A stretch of 64,000 nucleotides of DNA from Dendrolimus kikuchii (lineage: Eukaryota > Arthropoda > Insecta > Lepidoptera > Lasiocampidae): the NCBI GenBank assembly GCA_019925095.2, contig CM034389.1, positions 17,967,435 to 18,031,434 of the forward strand. The letters run 5' to 3'. The translations under genes were made by a program, and so were the position numbers. Positions 55,548 through 64,000 of the stretch are shown here, piece after piece; the first letter of the stretch is position 1, and every line of letters starts with the position of its first letter. Under the pieces are notes generated by a model. That model saw only the letters and a program-made list of their open reading frames with translations, ran no database searches and was not told the origin of the DNA.

Positions 55548-55958
55548 CTAGGACGACGTCACGGCATCCTGACGTTCAGGCTGACGCAGGTCCTGACGGG
55601 GCATGGTTGCTTCGGAAGGTACCTGTGTCGCCTCGGCCGCGAGGCCACGTCAGGGTGTCATCACTGTGACACGGGCGACGAGGACACGGCGCTGCACACT
55701 CTCCAGGAATGTCCAGCCTGGACGGAGCAGCGCCGGGAGCTCGTCGCCCATACCGGACTTGACACCTCGCTCCCGGCCGTGGTACGCACCATGGTCGGGA
55801 GCTCCACCGGATGGGACGCCGTCTCCTCCTTCTGCGAGCAAGTCATGTTCGCGAAGGAGGAGGCGGAACGGGAGCGTGAGCGTAATTCCCTGCTCCGCTC
55901 CCGCCAAAGGTGGACGCGCCGACGCCGGAAGTCAGACAGTTACCTTCGGCCGCCGTAA
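55548..55958 (+). CDS. R1-clade LINE ORF2, C-terminal part
   Basis: The frame is open from the truncation point to TAA at 55956-55958. It reads LTFRLTQVLTGHGCFGRYLC, then an RLGREATSGCHHCD block, TALHTLQECPAW, VRTMVGSSTGWDAVSSFCEQ and AERERERNSLLRSRQRW. The C..C…H….C arrangement (CHHC … LH…EC) is the zinc-knuckle typical of the C terminus of R1-clade reverse transcriptases. The polymerase domain is absent, so the fragment is non-functional although unbroken. Longer frames in other registers over this GC-rich stretch are shadows. Confidence 0.85.
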   Translation, partial: LGRRHGILTFRLTQVLTGHGCFGRYLCRLGREATSGCHHCDTGDEDTALHTLQECPAWTEQRRELVAHTGLDTSLPAVVRTMVGSSTGWDAVSSFCEQVMFAKEEAERERERNSLLRSRQRWTRRRRKSDSYLRPP

Positions 55959-56409
55959 GCGGGCGGCGCGGGTGGGGCCCCTAGGGGTATAGGGGTTCTC
56001 ACTCACCCGCACATGCCGTCGAGATGAGAGCGCGAGTGTTCCGCGCGCGCTCATCTCTCTTCCCGTGGGGCGCGTTACAGACCGCCCCACGCATGGAATA
56101 GACTCAGCAGTAGCCGGGGGATACGTCCTCCGGCATAGGAAGAGGCCCAGTGAGGGGGGGCCCACGCCTGCCAGGGCACGCGGAGTTGGGAATCCCGCAT
56201 TTACGTAGCCCTGGCATAAGGCGCAGGACGGAACACCCAGGGGTTTTAGTGGGTATCCCTAACTGGGGCGTGGCAATAGCGTGGCACCGGTTCTGACCCC
56301 CCCGATCTGGCGAATCCCACACTCGACCGGTCGCGAACATCCCCCCAGGCTTCTGTGCCTGTCGCGGCTTAGTCCTCAAACGGATTTCCCCTGGACAAAA
56401 AAAAAAAAA
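55548..56409 (+). mobile_element. R1-clade LINE, 5'-truncated, 17-bp target duplication
   Basis: The insert is GC-rich, ends in 13 A residues (56397-56409), and is flanked by GGGTTTCGCCACAGTCT at 55531-55547 and 56410-56426. It holds the end of ORF2 followed by about 440 bp of 3' untranslated sequence that recurs in the copy at 63203. The host mariner sequence resumes in register across the duplication, which makes the insertion unambiguous. Confidence 0.95.
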
Positions 56410-57194
56410 GGGTTTCGCCACAGTCTGTGAAGCCTAACCGGCCTTCGTCCACGATCTTTTTCGCACGTTCTTGTCGTACGTGATCCACTTTTCATCACCA
56501 GTTATCAGCTTCTTCAAAAATGGTTCGGTTTCATTACGTCGTAATAAAGAATCACAAATGAGTACACGGTTCATTAGGTTTCTTTCACTGAGCTTATGAG
56601 GCACCCAAATATTGAGCTTTTTTGTGTACCCAGCTTTTTTCAAATGCGCCAAAACCGTTTTGTGGTCAATTCCCAGTTCGCCAGCTACATCGTAACTACT
56701 AATATGCCGATCTTGCTCCACTTTTTCAAAAATGGCATCAAATTTGTCCGTAACAGGGCGACCAGAGCGACGTGCATCTTTGATATCAAAATTTCCGGAT
56801 TGAAAACGCTTAAACCAAATTTGCACTACTCTCACAGATACTGCATTATATCCATAAACATCACAAATTTTTTTCGCGGCTTGTGTTGCATTTTAACCTT
56901 TTTTGTAGTAAAATTTTAAAATGTATCGAATTTCTTCATTAGATTCACTCATTTCAACAATAAGAAAAACAAATGAAAATCACACATTTTCCTAATTTGA
57001 ATTTGGAATTGTCTTCTTTAAAATTAAAACTTTTTAATGATACCAAAACCAGCCAGATACAAATGGTATAGCCAAAGAGATCTTATTACAAGTTCATGCA
57101 TACTATATGCGAAAAGACTTTTTCCCCAACCTATTAAAATAAAATATATAAAGTTATATTATACTAATCTACAGTTTGTAGATTACTAAAACTG

Positions 57195-57470
57195 AACATA
57201 TATATAATATTTTCTTAAGTTTTCGCGACTTGTATACATAATATTATACAAGTCATATAAATTATACAGTTTGTTTTGGTAGGCTAAATAATTAGAAAGA
57301 ACAAGTTGGCGGTAGGCTAAATAAAACTTTAACATTACTCGTTGACACTTGACATCTTTGTCTTCCTGTGATCACGGAAACTTCAAAGTTGCCGAAACGT
57401 CGGAATAACAAAAATCAAATAAATTACCGCGTTTCAAACCGTTAAAACGTAGTTTTATTATAAACATATA
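57195..57470 (+). mobile_element. Penelope-like terminal region
   Basis: TTGACACTTGACATCTTTGT, TGATCACGG, GCCGAAACGTCGGAATAAC and AACCGTTAAAACGTAGTTTT match the minus strand of 5580-5760. At its left a 10-bp inverted repeat, GACTTGTATA and TATACAAGTC (57226-57253), follows a TTTTCTTAAGTTTTCGCGAC stretch that at the other locus lies in the opposite relative order. The end therefore appears rearranged or built from two inverted terminal pieces. Confidence 0.6.
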
Positions 57471-57474
57471 TGTG

Positions 57475-58340
57475 CATTGCATTAGAAATAGGACTTTGGA
57501 TCTCGTAAAAGTTAAAAATTCAGTGCATATCTGTTGAAATAGAGAGGTAAAATTGAATGAAGCCGTAATACGTGTATAAAAAAGATAATAAACGCTGTTC
57601 ATCACGTAAATTGGCCTTGTTTGTAATATTTTTAAAGTCTTTTCAACCCTGTAGGTTATTTAGACACAAAAGAGGATCCACTTAGTGTACCATAATGGTG
57701 CTCATGGCCGAGCTACTGAAGGAAAATTAATTTATACGTTGGCCCGCTTAGTAGAAAAATTACAAAAGGTAATTAAACAAGACGTCCTTCTTCATTAGCT
57801 GGGCTTGGACGCCCTTTGTTGTCCTTAATGAATTTATATTCGTCTCACCTTTTACTAAGTATTTATTTATTGTAGCAAAAGTTAAATATCCTACTTAGCG
57901 CAACAAATCTTTTACAACCAGCTCTTACATTATATTAAATTGTGTAAATATGTATTATCTTCATAGTTATGTTCAGTGGCCTTAAGTCAAACACCATAAG
58001 ACCATAAAAGGTCTTTGACTAAAGTCAACTTTTTTGATAAAGACAATTTTCAATTTTCATTTTAATTGGAAGAAAACGAAGAAAGTGAATGGTATTCTGA
58101 TATTAGACGGATGACGCAAGCTGAATAAATTTTGTTGAATGGCGCAGAATTGAAAGGACCAATGCCATTGAATGTTTCAAATTTATGTTTATATGGACCA
58201 CATTGGTTTTTTCATGCAAATGGAATGACACAAGCTCCATTTCTCAAGTACTTACATATGTATATAATTTCAAATCCAGTAATAACTATTCCAAGTTATC
58301 AAGAAGCAAATAAACATCCAAATTCAATTTTAAATACATA
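57475..58340. other. Unique AT-rich sequence
   Basis: No supported gene. The 72-codon plus-strand frame at 58132 shows no recognisable features. Confidence 0.35.
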
Positions 58341-58530
58341 TCTATACTAATATTATAAACAGGTAAATTTTGTGAGTTTGTTTGTAGGAAGTAATCTCTT
58401 GAACTATTAAACCGATATTCAAAATTCTTTCAACAATAGAAAGCTACATTATTCCTGAATGACATAGGCTATATTTTATTGTGATTCATATTTTTTCTAA
58501 CGCCTAGCGAAGGACGAAAGCGTCAGCTAG
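58341..58530 (+). mobile_element. Helitron-like element, complete ends
   Basis: It starts TCTATACTAATATTATAAAC after A (58340) and ends with a GACG-AAAG-CGTC hairpin then AG and CTAG (58527-58530), followed by T. At 190 bp it is the shortest and cleanest member. Internal GAAGTAATCTCTTGAA and CATAGGCTATATTTTATT are shared with other copies. Confidence 0.7.
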
Positions 58531-58534
58531 TTAC

Positions 58535-58840
58535 TTTTATTTAGGCTATTTCAACGATATAAGTAATAGTAAGAAACTTAGAAACATTTCGTTTTCATCA
58601 GTCTAATATTAGGTTGACAATATTTCCATTTATAAATGTAGGTAAAAGCGTTTTTGCTGATATTGGAATAACCCTTTCACGGTATTCAATATGATGGAGC
58701 ACTTCAACCAATACTCGACGTGGCCTAATATTAACCCGACGAGTGCCGCCACCGGTATTTACTCAATGTTCACGCATTATTACGTTTCTATGAAATTCTA
58801 GCTTGTACGTTTAATTAAATTTTATTTTGAATTTGATTTA
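58535..58840. other. AT-rich sequence, nothing identified
   Basis: No supported feature. Confidence 0.35.
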
Positions 58841-58845
58841 TTATA

Positions 58846-59084
58846 AGAAAAATCGAAATGTGTACTGGAAAACATAGTAGAAGTGAAACTTCAACGGACA
58901 AGTGGAAAAACGAATCGCAACAAAATTTTAACTTGAAGTTTTACGGGCAGATTGTTAATGTACTTGTCCAATTTGAAAACCTGCCCGTAGAACTTTATGT
59001 AAAAATTTTGTTGCGATTCGTTTTTCCACTTGTCCGTTGAAATTTCACTTCTACTATGTGTCCCAGTACACATTTCGATTTTTC
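58846..59084. repeat. Long foldback (hairpin) repeat, copy 2
   Basis: GAAAAATCGAAATGTGTACT … AAGTGAAACTTCAACGGACA … CAACAAAATTTTAACTTGAA is followed, after a loop of about 30 nt near 58965, by its complement through to CAGTACACATTTCGATTTTT. The two strands carry 60-codon open frames with almost the same peptide (SRSETSTDKWKNESQQNF against SRSEISTDKWKNESQQNF), which is a direct consequence of the palindrome and not evidence of genes. Arms are about 105-110 bp and better preserved than in copy 1. Confidence 0.9.
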
Positions 59085-59345
59085 GCAGGTTTACTGCAAA
59101 TGATGATTTGGTTAAGTTAGATACATTTTAATAATTTTTTTATTTAAAAATATTTTATTTTATCAAACAAAGAAACTGAATTCGATCCGGAACCAAAAAA
59201 CGCATCTATAGTCTAAAAATATGCCTCCTCTCACCGCGTCTAGTCTAAATTTTTGCCGCTCCTCCACGCGGCCGTAACGCTTTTTCGTGACAGAAAAATC
59301 CTAAGACCCCCCGTCTATATAGAGGTTTCACTTCAAAATTTATAT
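59085..59345. repeat. Flank shared with first foldback locus
   Basis: Same sequence as 5283-5545, including GAATTCGATCCGGAACC and the GACCCCCCGTCTATATAGAG end. A few short deletions distinguish the two. Confidence 0.75.
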
Positions 59346-59429
59346 CACTAGACAAGACTATACATTGTTTTTGTACTTATATGCACTGTGTATACTTATC
59401 ATAATTTATATATTGCACCAACGTCAGCT

Positions 59430-59572
59430 TTAAAAATCTATTAATCCCGGGTTGTCTGGAAGAGATCGCTTTTCAGCGATAAGGCCGCCCGTTGTAGTAT
59501 ATTTTGTGTTTTTATACTTCTGTTTGTCTATGCCTTGGTGTACAATAAAGAGTTATCTATCTATTTATCTAG
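59430..59572 (+). mobile_element. LINE 3' end with terminal hairpin, copy 7
   Basis: AAAAATCTATTAATCCCGGG, TTGTCTGGAAGAGATCGCTT, TTCAGCGATAAGGCCGCCCG and GGTGTACAATAAAGAG end in a TATC/TATT tetranucleotide-like tail. ATCGCT and AGCGAT form a perfect 6-bp stem. This is the most complete copy of the family in the window. Confidence 0.7.
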
Positions 59573-59574
59573 AT

Positions 59575-60425
59575 TTTATCGTCGCATACCAAGCATATTG
59601 TATTACTGTAGTAGTAGTTACGCTAGTATTATGGGTAATAAGCAATGGACAACTGTGAGGCCGATGTCACACACAAACATGATTAAATGACGCAAAGTTT
59701 CTTTACCAATTTTAGTCATTACCTTGCCAGGAGTCCAACTCAGAGGACAAAAACTTGATAAGAGGTGGTTTTACTAATTACGTATTACATGATTGATGTA
59801 TAGTTTTACATGTATATGCTCAAATACACCTTCAGGGTCATATTAGGTGTGAACTACAAAAAATAAAGATCGTGCTCTCGGGACCAATATTGATGGAAAC
59901 TGTTTCGTCATGAGACATTTTAAACAACAAAATGTAAGATTTTTTGAAGTAAAACTTCCTTAGAATCGTTGTGATTTGAAAACTGATAAAACGAAAAAGC
60001 GACACTAAAAGGAGATAAACACAGAAATCTATGGAAATGTTTTGAAGGTCTTCGTTATTGAAGTTTTTCGTTGATACTTCAAATGACGTGTTTTAAAGCT
60101 TAAATACATTACATCGATATGAAATGTGACGTCACGAAATTTAGAATCCCTCCCAACCCTTGTCACACATTGTTTCACTTCTACTGCTTGGAAACTGCAC
60201 ACACACACTTTTTTTTATAGTCAATGGATTCGAGTTACTTTATATTTGTGTAGCGCAGAAACATAGCCAAAAACTGAATAAACATTCATAGTAGGATTGG
60301 CTTACTAATTAAGAGGCAGCAAGCCATCGAGTGAGTTATATTGAGTTTCTCTCTTATGGTGAAATCCGAAACAGGGAAGAGAATTCGTAAAAGAACCAAA
60401 GTTCTAAATTAGTAATCTCTTTTTA
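59575..60425. other. Unique AT-rich sequence
   Basis: No supported gene or repeat. Confidence 0.4.
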
Positions 60426-60429
60426 AATT

Positions 60430-60885
60430 GCGAAGCTGGCTAACAGGCTTACGGCGCACTTAATGGAAAATGGTTACCGTTGCCTATAGAGGATTGCAAC
60501 GTCAGGGGCAAAGCCAACGCGATCAATATATTTAGGATGGGATAGAGAGGATGGAATAGTAGGAATAGGATAAGGGGAGGGGGACGTGGCCCGTAGGAAC
60601 TCTTAATCATAGTACGAAACGTGATTCGCTCCAGACTGCCGGCCTATTTCACGTCGATATTCTGTGAGAACATGGTATCACACCGATCGAGGCGGCCCTA
60701 CAAGCTGCAATCAAGATAATTAATGAATCCAACATGGCTTTACCACGTCAATAAAGCTACAATGGTAGCGGGCCAGTTTCGTCTGCTATAAGAGCTATCG
60801 ACATTAGAACAAGCGAATGCTGGAGTGGATATCGTGAATTGGTAAATGCAATGTAAGAAGACATTCACTCACTTTATTTGGGATA
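60430..60885 (+). repeat. Composite retroposon-like repeat
   Basis: The left part (GGCTTACGGCGCACTTAATG, GAAAATGGTTACCGTTGCCT) resembles the GCAGACAGG family. It continues into GGGGACGTGGCCCGTAGGAA, TTTCACGTCGATATTCTGTG and CATGGTATCACACCGATCGA, the part shared with 45850-45970. There is no long open frame. It may be the 3' region of an unidentified LINE. Confidence 0.55.
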
Positions 60886-61119
60886 GTTGACATAATATAT
60901 CACAATAAATACTAAAACTCATATATAAGAGTGGCCGTTCAAATACCATGTTATAATCATAAGTAACTTTAAACTATAATCAATACGCTGTTTGACTCGT
61001 TATAGAAATGGCGTCATAATTGCAACGCTCGTACAAATTATGTCATCACATGATGCTGCGTCTTCATCTGCGTTAGTGTTGAAAATTTATACTGTGTCCG
61101 AATGCGTCTTGTTTAGAGA

Positions 61120-61265
61120 GTTAAAAACTAACGCCGTTAACGCTTACCCGTACTAGTGTATATATACATACATACGTTATCTGTCAATATGTAACGTCAT
61201 TAACAATTTTGCTTCTCAAATAACGCGTTAAAGCCATCGCTGTGTTTGTATGAAATGTATGAACT
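61120..61265 (-). repeat. Interspersed repeat, inverted partner of 13553-13700
   Basis: The minus strand carries AATTGTTAATGACGTTACAT then ATTGACAGATAACGTATG and a TTAACGGCGTTA block. Confidence 0.6.
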
Positions 61266-61509
61266 ATATCTCTAACACTATCGCTGGTGGAGCCGCACGT
61301 TTACGAAAATTCATGTTGCAACCACGTAATTAGTCAGTTTCATTGTATATAAGATGGGGGATCCCTTTTGTTTCACCCGTTAAAATATCTTCTTTTTACA
61401 ATAAATAAATGCATAATGCAGTGCTAATAGTAAGCATAAAAACTTCGGACTTAAAATCATAACCAATGTCAACACTAAATAAAAATGTGAAGAAATAGAA
61501 ATTTTATGG

Positions 61510-61790
61510 GAAAAATGTCCTAAAACAACACAGGTTCTTAAATATCTAGCCGGAAAGAGCGGCGCGTCGGAATGCTTTCGGGGCTTTGCCGAAAGCGCCG
61601 TTGACATTACAGGCTTCGTTTAAAGAGCTCGCTGTGGAAACTTTTCCAATATTTTTTTCATCACGTTTGTCAACTTTCACGGGTCCCGTATCACGTCGGC
61701 AAACAAACAATATTTCCCTCAGTGACACGAGTTTTGAAACTCATTTTCATGCGAATACGGGTGGCGCGTAGAATTTATTGGCCTCTATAA
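61510..61790. other. GC-richer unique island
   Basis: Unique sequence with a perfect 8-bp hairpin, GCTTTCGG and CCGAAAGC around a 7-nt loop (about 61571-61593). Overlapping 60-codon frames occur on both strands without recognisable motifs. It is a candidate conserved non-coding element. Confidence 0.25.
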
Positions 61791-61854
61791 CTTATGGATA
61801 AAGTCTTATGATGTAAGTTTTCGTAATAATAAGTATAATTATAAATAATGTATC

Positions 61855-62175
61855 CGTGCAGGAATGGAGAAAGAATACAATTTCCTGCGGCCAGTCGGCC
61901 TGTCATTAGAGGGGACAAAACAACCGACAGTCAGGTGGTAGGGCGTTTGCCCGTTTGGATAGTTACCACCTCTGGTCTAGAGTATGTCGTTATAACGATC
62001 TTGAATTGTGTTCAGACATTAGTTTCCGGTTGGCCAGGTTCCAGCTTCCCTTTAAAGAGCGGCAGCACATTAGTAGTACCTTTGGTGTTACAAATGTCCA
62101 TAGGCGATGGTAACCGGTTTCCGTCAGGTGGACCGTCTGCCTGTCTGCTGAACTCACACCTTAAAAAGTATTAAC
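61855..62175 (+). mobile_element. Short retroposon (GCAGACAGG family), copy 6
   Basis: It reads 5' to 3' as ATCCGTGCAGGAATGGAGAA, CAATTTCCTGCGGCCAGTCG, GGTGTTACAAATGTCCATAG and TCTGCCTGTCTGCTGAACTC, with an A-rich end CCTTAAAAAG. Like copy 4 at 43122 it keeps the 5' extension. The 108-codon frame across it is incidental. Confidence 0.7.
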
Positions 62176-62179
62176 TAAT

Positions 62180-63200
62180 CATTAGCGTGTTTTTAAAGAG
62201 TTGTTACAGTCCATCAATATATAATTCTTCTCTACGTGTGCATGTCAGTCAATAAACTTCTTCTAAACCACGGGAACGATTTTTATGTTTTTTTTTTAAG
62301 TTTGAATGGGTCCCAGGATTGTTTAGATTCACAATTGGATCCCATAGGTATTGTTGGAATCTAGGTTTTTGTTTCAAGGTAGGAGGAAAACGTTTGCTGG
62401 GCCTGCTAGTAAAATATGTTCCGCTACTTGTCTTTCCAAATGGGTGTACTTGCATAAATCCCTACCTCCTATACAAATTTTGTATAACATTAGATTTTCT
62501 CGGTAATCAATTAATCATTCAGGCATCTGTTTATTCCGTATCTTTAATATAAAAGGCAAGAGAAATGTTTTATGTTATATATAAAAACGGATATATTACT
62601 AAGAAATACATTGAGGACTAATTTTTCAATAATGAAATAAAAGATAACCTTCAAATTATAAAAACCTAAGAGGATAGAATCAACTAAATAAATTACGTTT
62701 ATTCGGTGTTTGAAAAATAAGATCTAAGATTCAATTAATTTAAATAAAAAATAGACCTTCTGAAACATCCTCATTTAAAAATAATCGTCTTTGTTGTTTA
62801 ACAATAGGACATTCATTTAGTTAATGTATTAAAGACAAATACGCCGCCACGTTTTGTGGTCTTAATTTAATGGGAAAGGACAAAGTGTAAGACAATACTA
62901 CTTTGGTGTCTTGGGGTTTCTGTTCTCATTCCATCTTTGTTACCGACGCATCGCTTTTCATTAGCCGTAATTCTGACAGAAAAACTTTTGTATGCGTGAC
63001 AATCACTAACCGACTTACACCAACTTCTGTTCCAACTTTTCTGTTTTTGAACAACGAGAATACATTCTTATGATTTAATGTACTGAAGTTTTCTTTATAT
63101 GTAATTTCATTGATTACATATATAATAATTACATCACTCGGTAAGCGACTTACTATTGTTTGGGTCTACCCATTTGAGGACAACTGCTATAACTATATAC
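62180..63200. other. Unique AT-rich sequence
   Basis: No supported gene or repeat. Overlapping ~70-codon frames near 62250-62550 on both strands have no motif. Confidence 0.4.
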
Positions 63201-63202
63201 CT

Positions 63203-64000
63203 TCTTTTTTTTTTTGGCCAGGGGAAATCCGTTTGAGGACTAAGCCGCGACAGGCACAGAAGCCTGGGGGGATGTTTGCGACCTGTGTGAGTGTGTGGGA
63301 TTCGCCAGATCGGGGGTGGCATTAACGTGCCCGGTCAGAACCGGTGCCCCGCTATTGCCACTCCCCAGTTAGGGATACCCACTAAAACCCCTGGGTGTTC
63401 CGTCCTGCGCCTTATGCCAGGGCTACAGGAAATGGGCTGCCCGACTCCGCGGTGCCCTGGCAGGCGTGGGCCCCCCTCACTGGGCCTCTTCCTATGCCAG
63501 GGGACGTATCCCCCGGCTACTACATGGTCTAATCCGTGCGTGGGGCGGTCTGTAACGCGCCCCACGGGAAGAGATATGAGCGCGCGCGAAACACTCGCGC
63601 TCTCATCTCGACGGCATGTGCGGGTGAGTGAGAACCCCTATACCCCTAGGGGCCTCACCCGCGCCACCCGCTTATGGCGGCCGAAGGTCACTATCCGACC
63701 TCCGGTGTTGGCGCGTCCTCCTTTGGCGGGAGCGGAGCAAAGACGTACGCTCACGCTCCCGCTCCGCTTCCTCCTTCGCAAACATGACGTGCTCGCAGAA
63801 AGAGGAGACGGCGTCCCATCCGGTGCGGTTCCCGACCATGGTGCGAACCACGGCTGAGAGCGAAAGGTCCAGTCCGGTGAAGCCGACGAGCTCTCGGCGC
63901 TGCGCCGTCCATGCAGGACATTCCTGTAGGGTATGCAGCGCCGTATCCTCGTCGCCTGTGTCGCAGTGATGGCACCCTGACGTTGGCTTGCGGCCGACAC
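63203..64000 (-). mobile_element. R1-clade LINE, 3' part, continues past the window edge
   Basis: A run of T residues at about 63203-63216 is the complement of the poly(A) tail. The minus strand then shares the 3' untranslated region and ORF2 end with the copy at 55548-56409. It lies in the opposite orientation. Its 5' extent and target duplication are outside the window or unresolved. Confidence 0.9.
63672..64000 (-). CDS. R1-clade LINE ORF2, C-terminal part (partial)
   Basis: The frame enters from the right edge as VGRKPTSGCHHCD and continues TALHTLQECPAWTAQRRELV, VRTMVGNRTGWDAVSSFCEH and AERERERTSLLRSRQRR to TAA (complement of 63672-63674). The CHHC … LH…EC zinc-knuckle is intact and there are no stops, so this copy is at least as well preserved as the one at 55548. 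Whether the polymerase and endonuclease domains exist depends on sequence beyond 64000. Confidence 0.85.
   Translation of the reverse strand, partial: VGRKPTSGCHHCDTGDEDTALHTLQECPAWTAQRRELVGFTGLDLSLSAVVRTMVGNRTGWDAVSSFCEHVMFAKEEAERERERTSLLRSRQRRTRQHRRSDSDLRPP

Larger units (their letters stand above)
55059..56952 (-). pseudogene. Mariner transposase pseudogene, split
   Basis: The minus-strand frame starts MSESNEEIRYILKFYYKKG at 56952 and passes through a helix-turn-helix region (VQIWFKRFQSGNFDIKD, IDHKTVLAHLKKAGY). It carries the first catalytic Asp in ITGDEKW and the second in HHDNARPH. In-frame stops follow KKG, KAG and KLR, the last one after the second Asp. A one-base frameshift follows HPPYSP. 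The third catalytic position, PSDYHLF in mariners, reads PSNFHLF, so Asp is replaced by Asn. The C terminus ends at TAA (55059-55061). The R1-clade insert at 55548-56409 splits the gene between KAG and VAKPGL. It cannot make active transposase. Confidence 0.9.
54975..57133 (-). mobile_element. Mariner element, interrupted by a LINE
   Basis: The ends are TTGCTGGGGAAAAAGTTTCT on the left and the inverted AAGACTTTTTCCCCAACC on the right, giving terminal repeats of the form GGGGAAAAAGT..TTCGCAT. TA dinucleotides border both ends (54973-54974 and 57134-57135), as required for mariner. Without the R1-clade insert and one copy of its target duplication, the element would be about 1.28 kb, the normal mariner length. 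It contains the transposase pseudogene 55059-56952. Confidence 0.85.

Noticed and set aside
55603..56421. Long Arg/Ser/Pro-rich frames on both strands of the GC-rich insert
   Set aside because: They are shadows of the R1-clade ORF2 frame and its 3' UTR. The equivalent frames at 63291-64000 are the same artefact.
58858..59073. Pair of 60-codon frames on opposite strands with nearly the same peptide
   Set aside because: The identity follows from the DNA palindrome; it is a foldback repeat, not two homologous genes.
61848..62174. 108-codon plus-strand frame
   Set aside because: It lies in the GCAGACAGG retroposon family; copies differ in frame and carry stops.

Overview
This is an AT-rich piece of animal nuclear DNA, most likely from a moth or butterfly (Lepidoptera). 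That is an inference from the repeat families: RTE-type LINEs with tetranucleotide tails, a GC-rich R1-clade LINE, a Penelope-like element, a tRNA-derived SINE, a mariner, and Helitron-like elements ending in a hairpin plus CTAG. I found no complete host gene, no rRNA or tRNA gene, no CRISPR array and no bacterial-type operon. Nearly every readable protein fragment belongs to a decayed transposable element. The window reads as a gene-poor intergenic region or a very large intron.

Layout. 0.3-7.7 kb: an RTE-like reverse transcriptase remnant, degenerate Helitron-like repeats, an RTE 3' end, a large foldback repeat, the 3' part of a Penelope-like element, and an inverted-repeat element carrying a short poly(A)/(ATT)n retroposon. 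7.7-20 kb: mostly unique AT-rich DNA with two diverged copies of a GC-richer motif (9.99 and 11.42 kb), a poly(A) retroposon with a 15-bp target duplication (10.26 kb), a Tc1-type foldback MITE (11.81 kb), a terminal-inverted-repeat element (15.0 kb) and an RTE 3' end with an 11-bp duplication (18.5 kb). 20-26 kb: an RTE 3' end with a palindromic 5' junction, then two copies of one Helitron-like family facing each other, with (TA)n tracts. 26.8-41 kb: four related LTRs (one a solo LTR with a 4-bp duplication), a SINE, a 5'-truncated jockey/CR1-group LINE, RTE-like fragments and islands of unique, GC-richer sequence. 41-54 kb: scattered short repeats and microsatellites. 54.3-64 kb: a LINE fragment, a mariner transposase pseudogene split by an R1-clade LINE (17-bp target duplication), a second foldback, and a second R1-clade copy in the opposite orientation running off the right edge.

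No genes work together here in a pathway sense. The structure is one of layered insertion: mariner then R1 LINE; an inverted-repeat element then a short retroposon; an LTR abutting a SINE. The best candidates for non-transposon function are an open frame behind a good splice acceptor at 28715-28980 (minus), a weaker one at 1460-1651 (minus), and about eight unique GC-richer islands that could be cis-regulatory. None can be confirmed by eye. I did not find an undescribed multi-gene system. The strongest structural observations are the nested R1/mariner insertion, the mirror-image foldbacks, the palindromic RTE junction and the facing Helitron-like pair.
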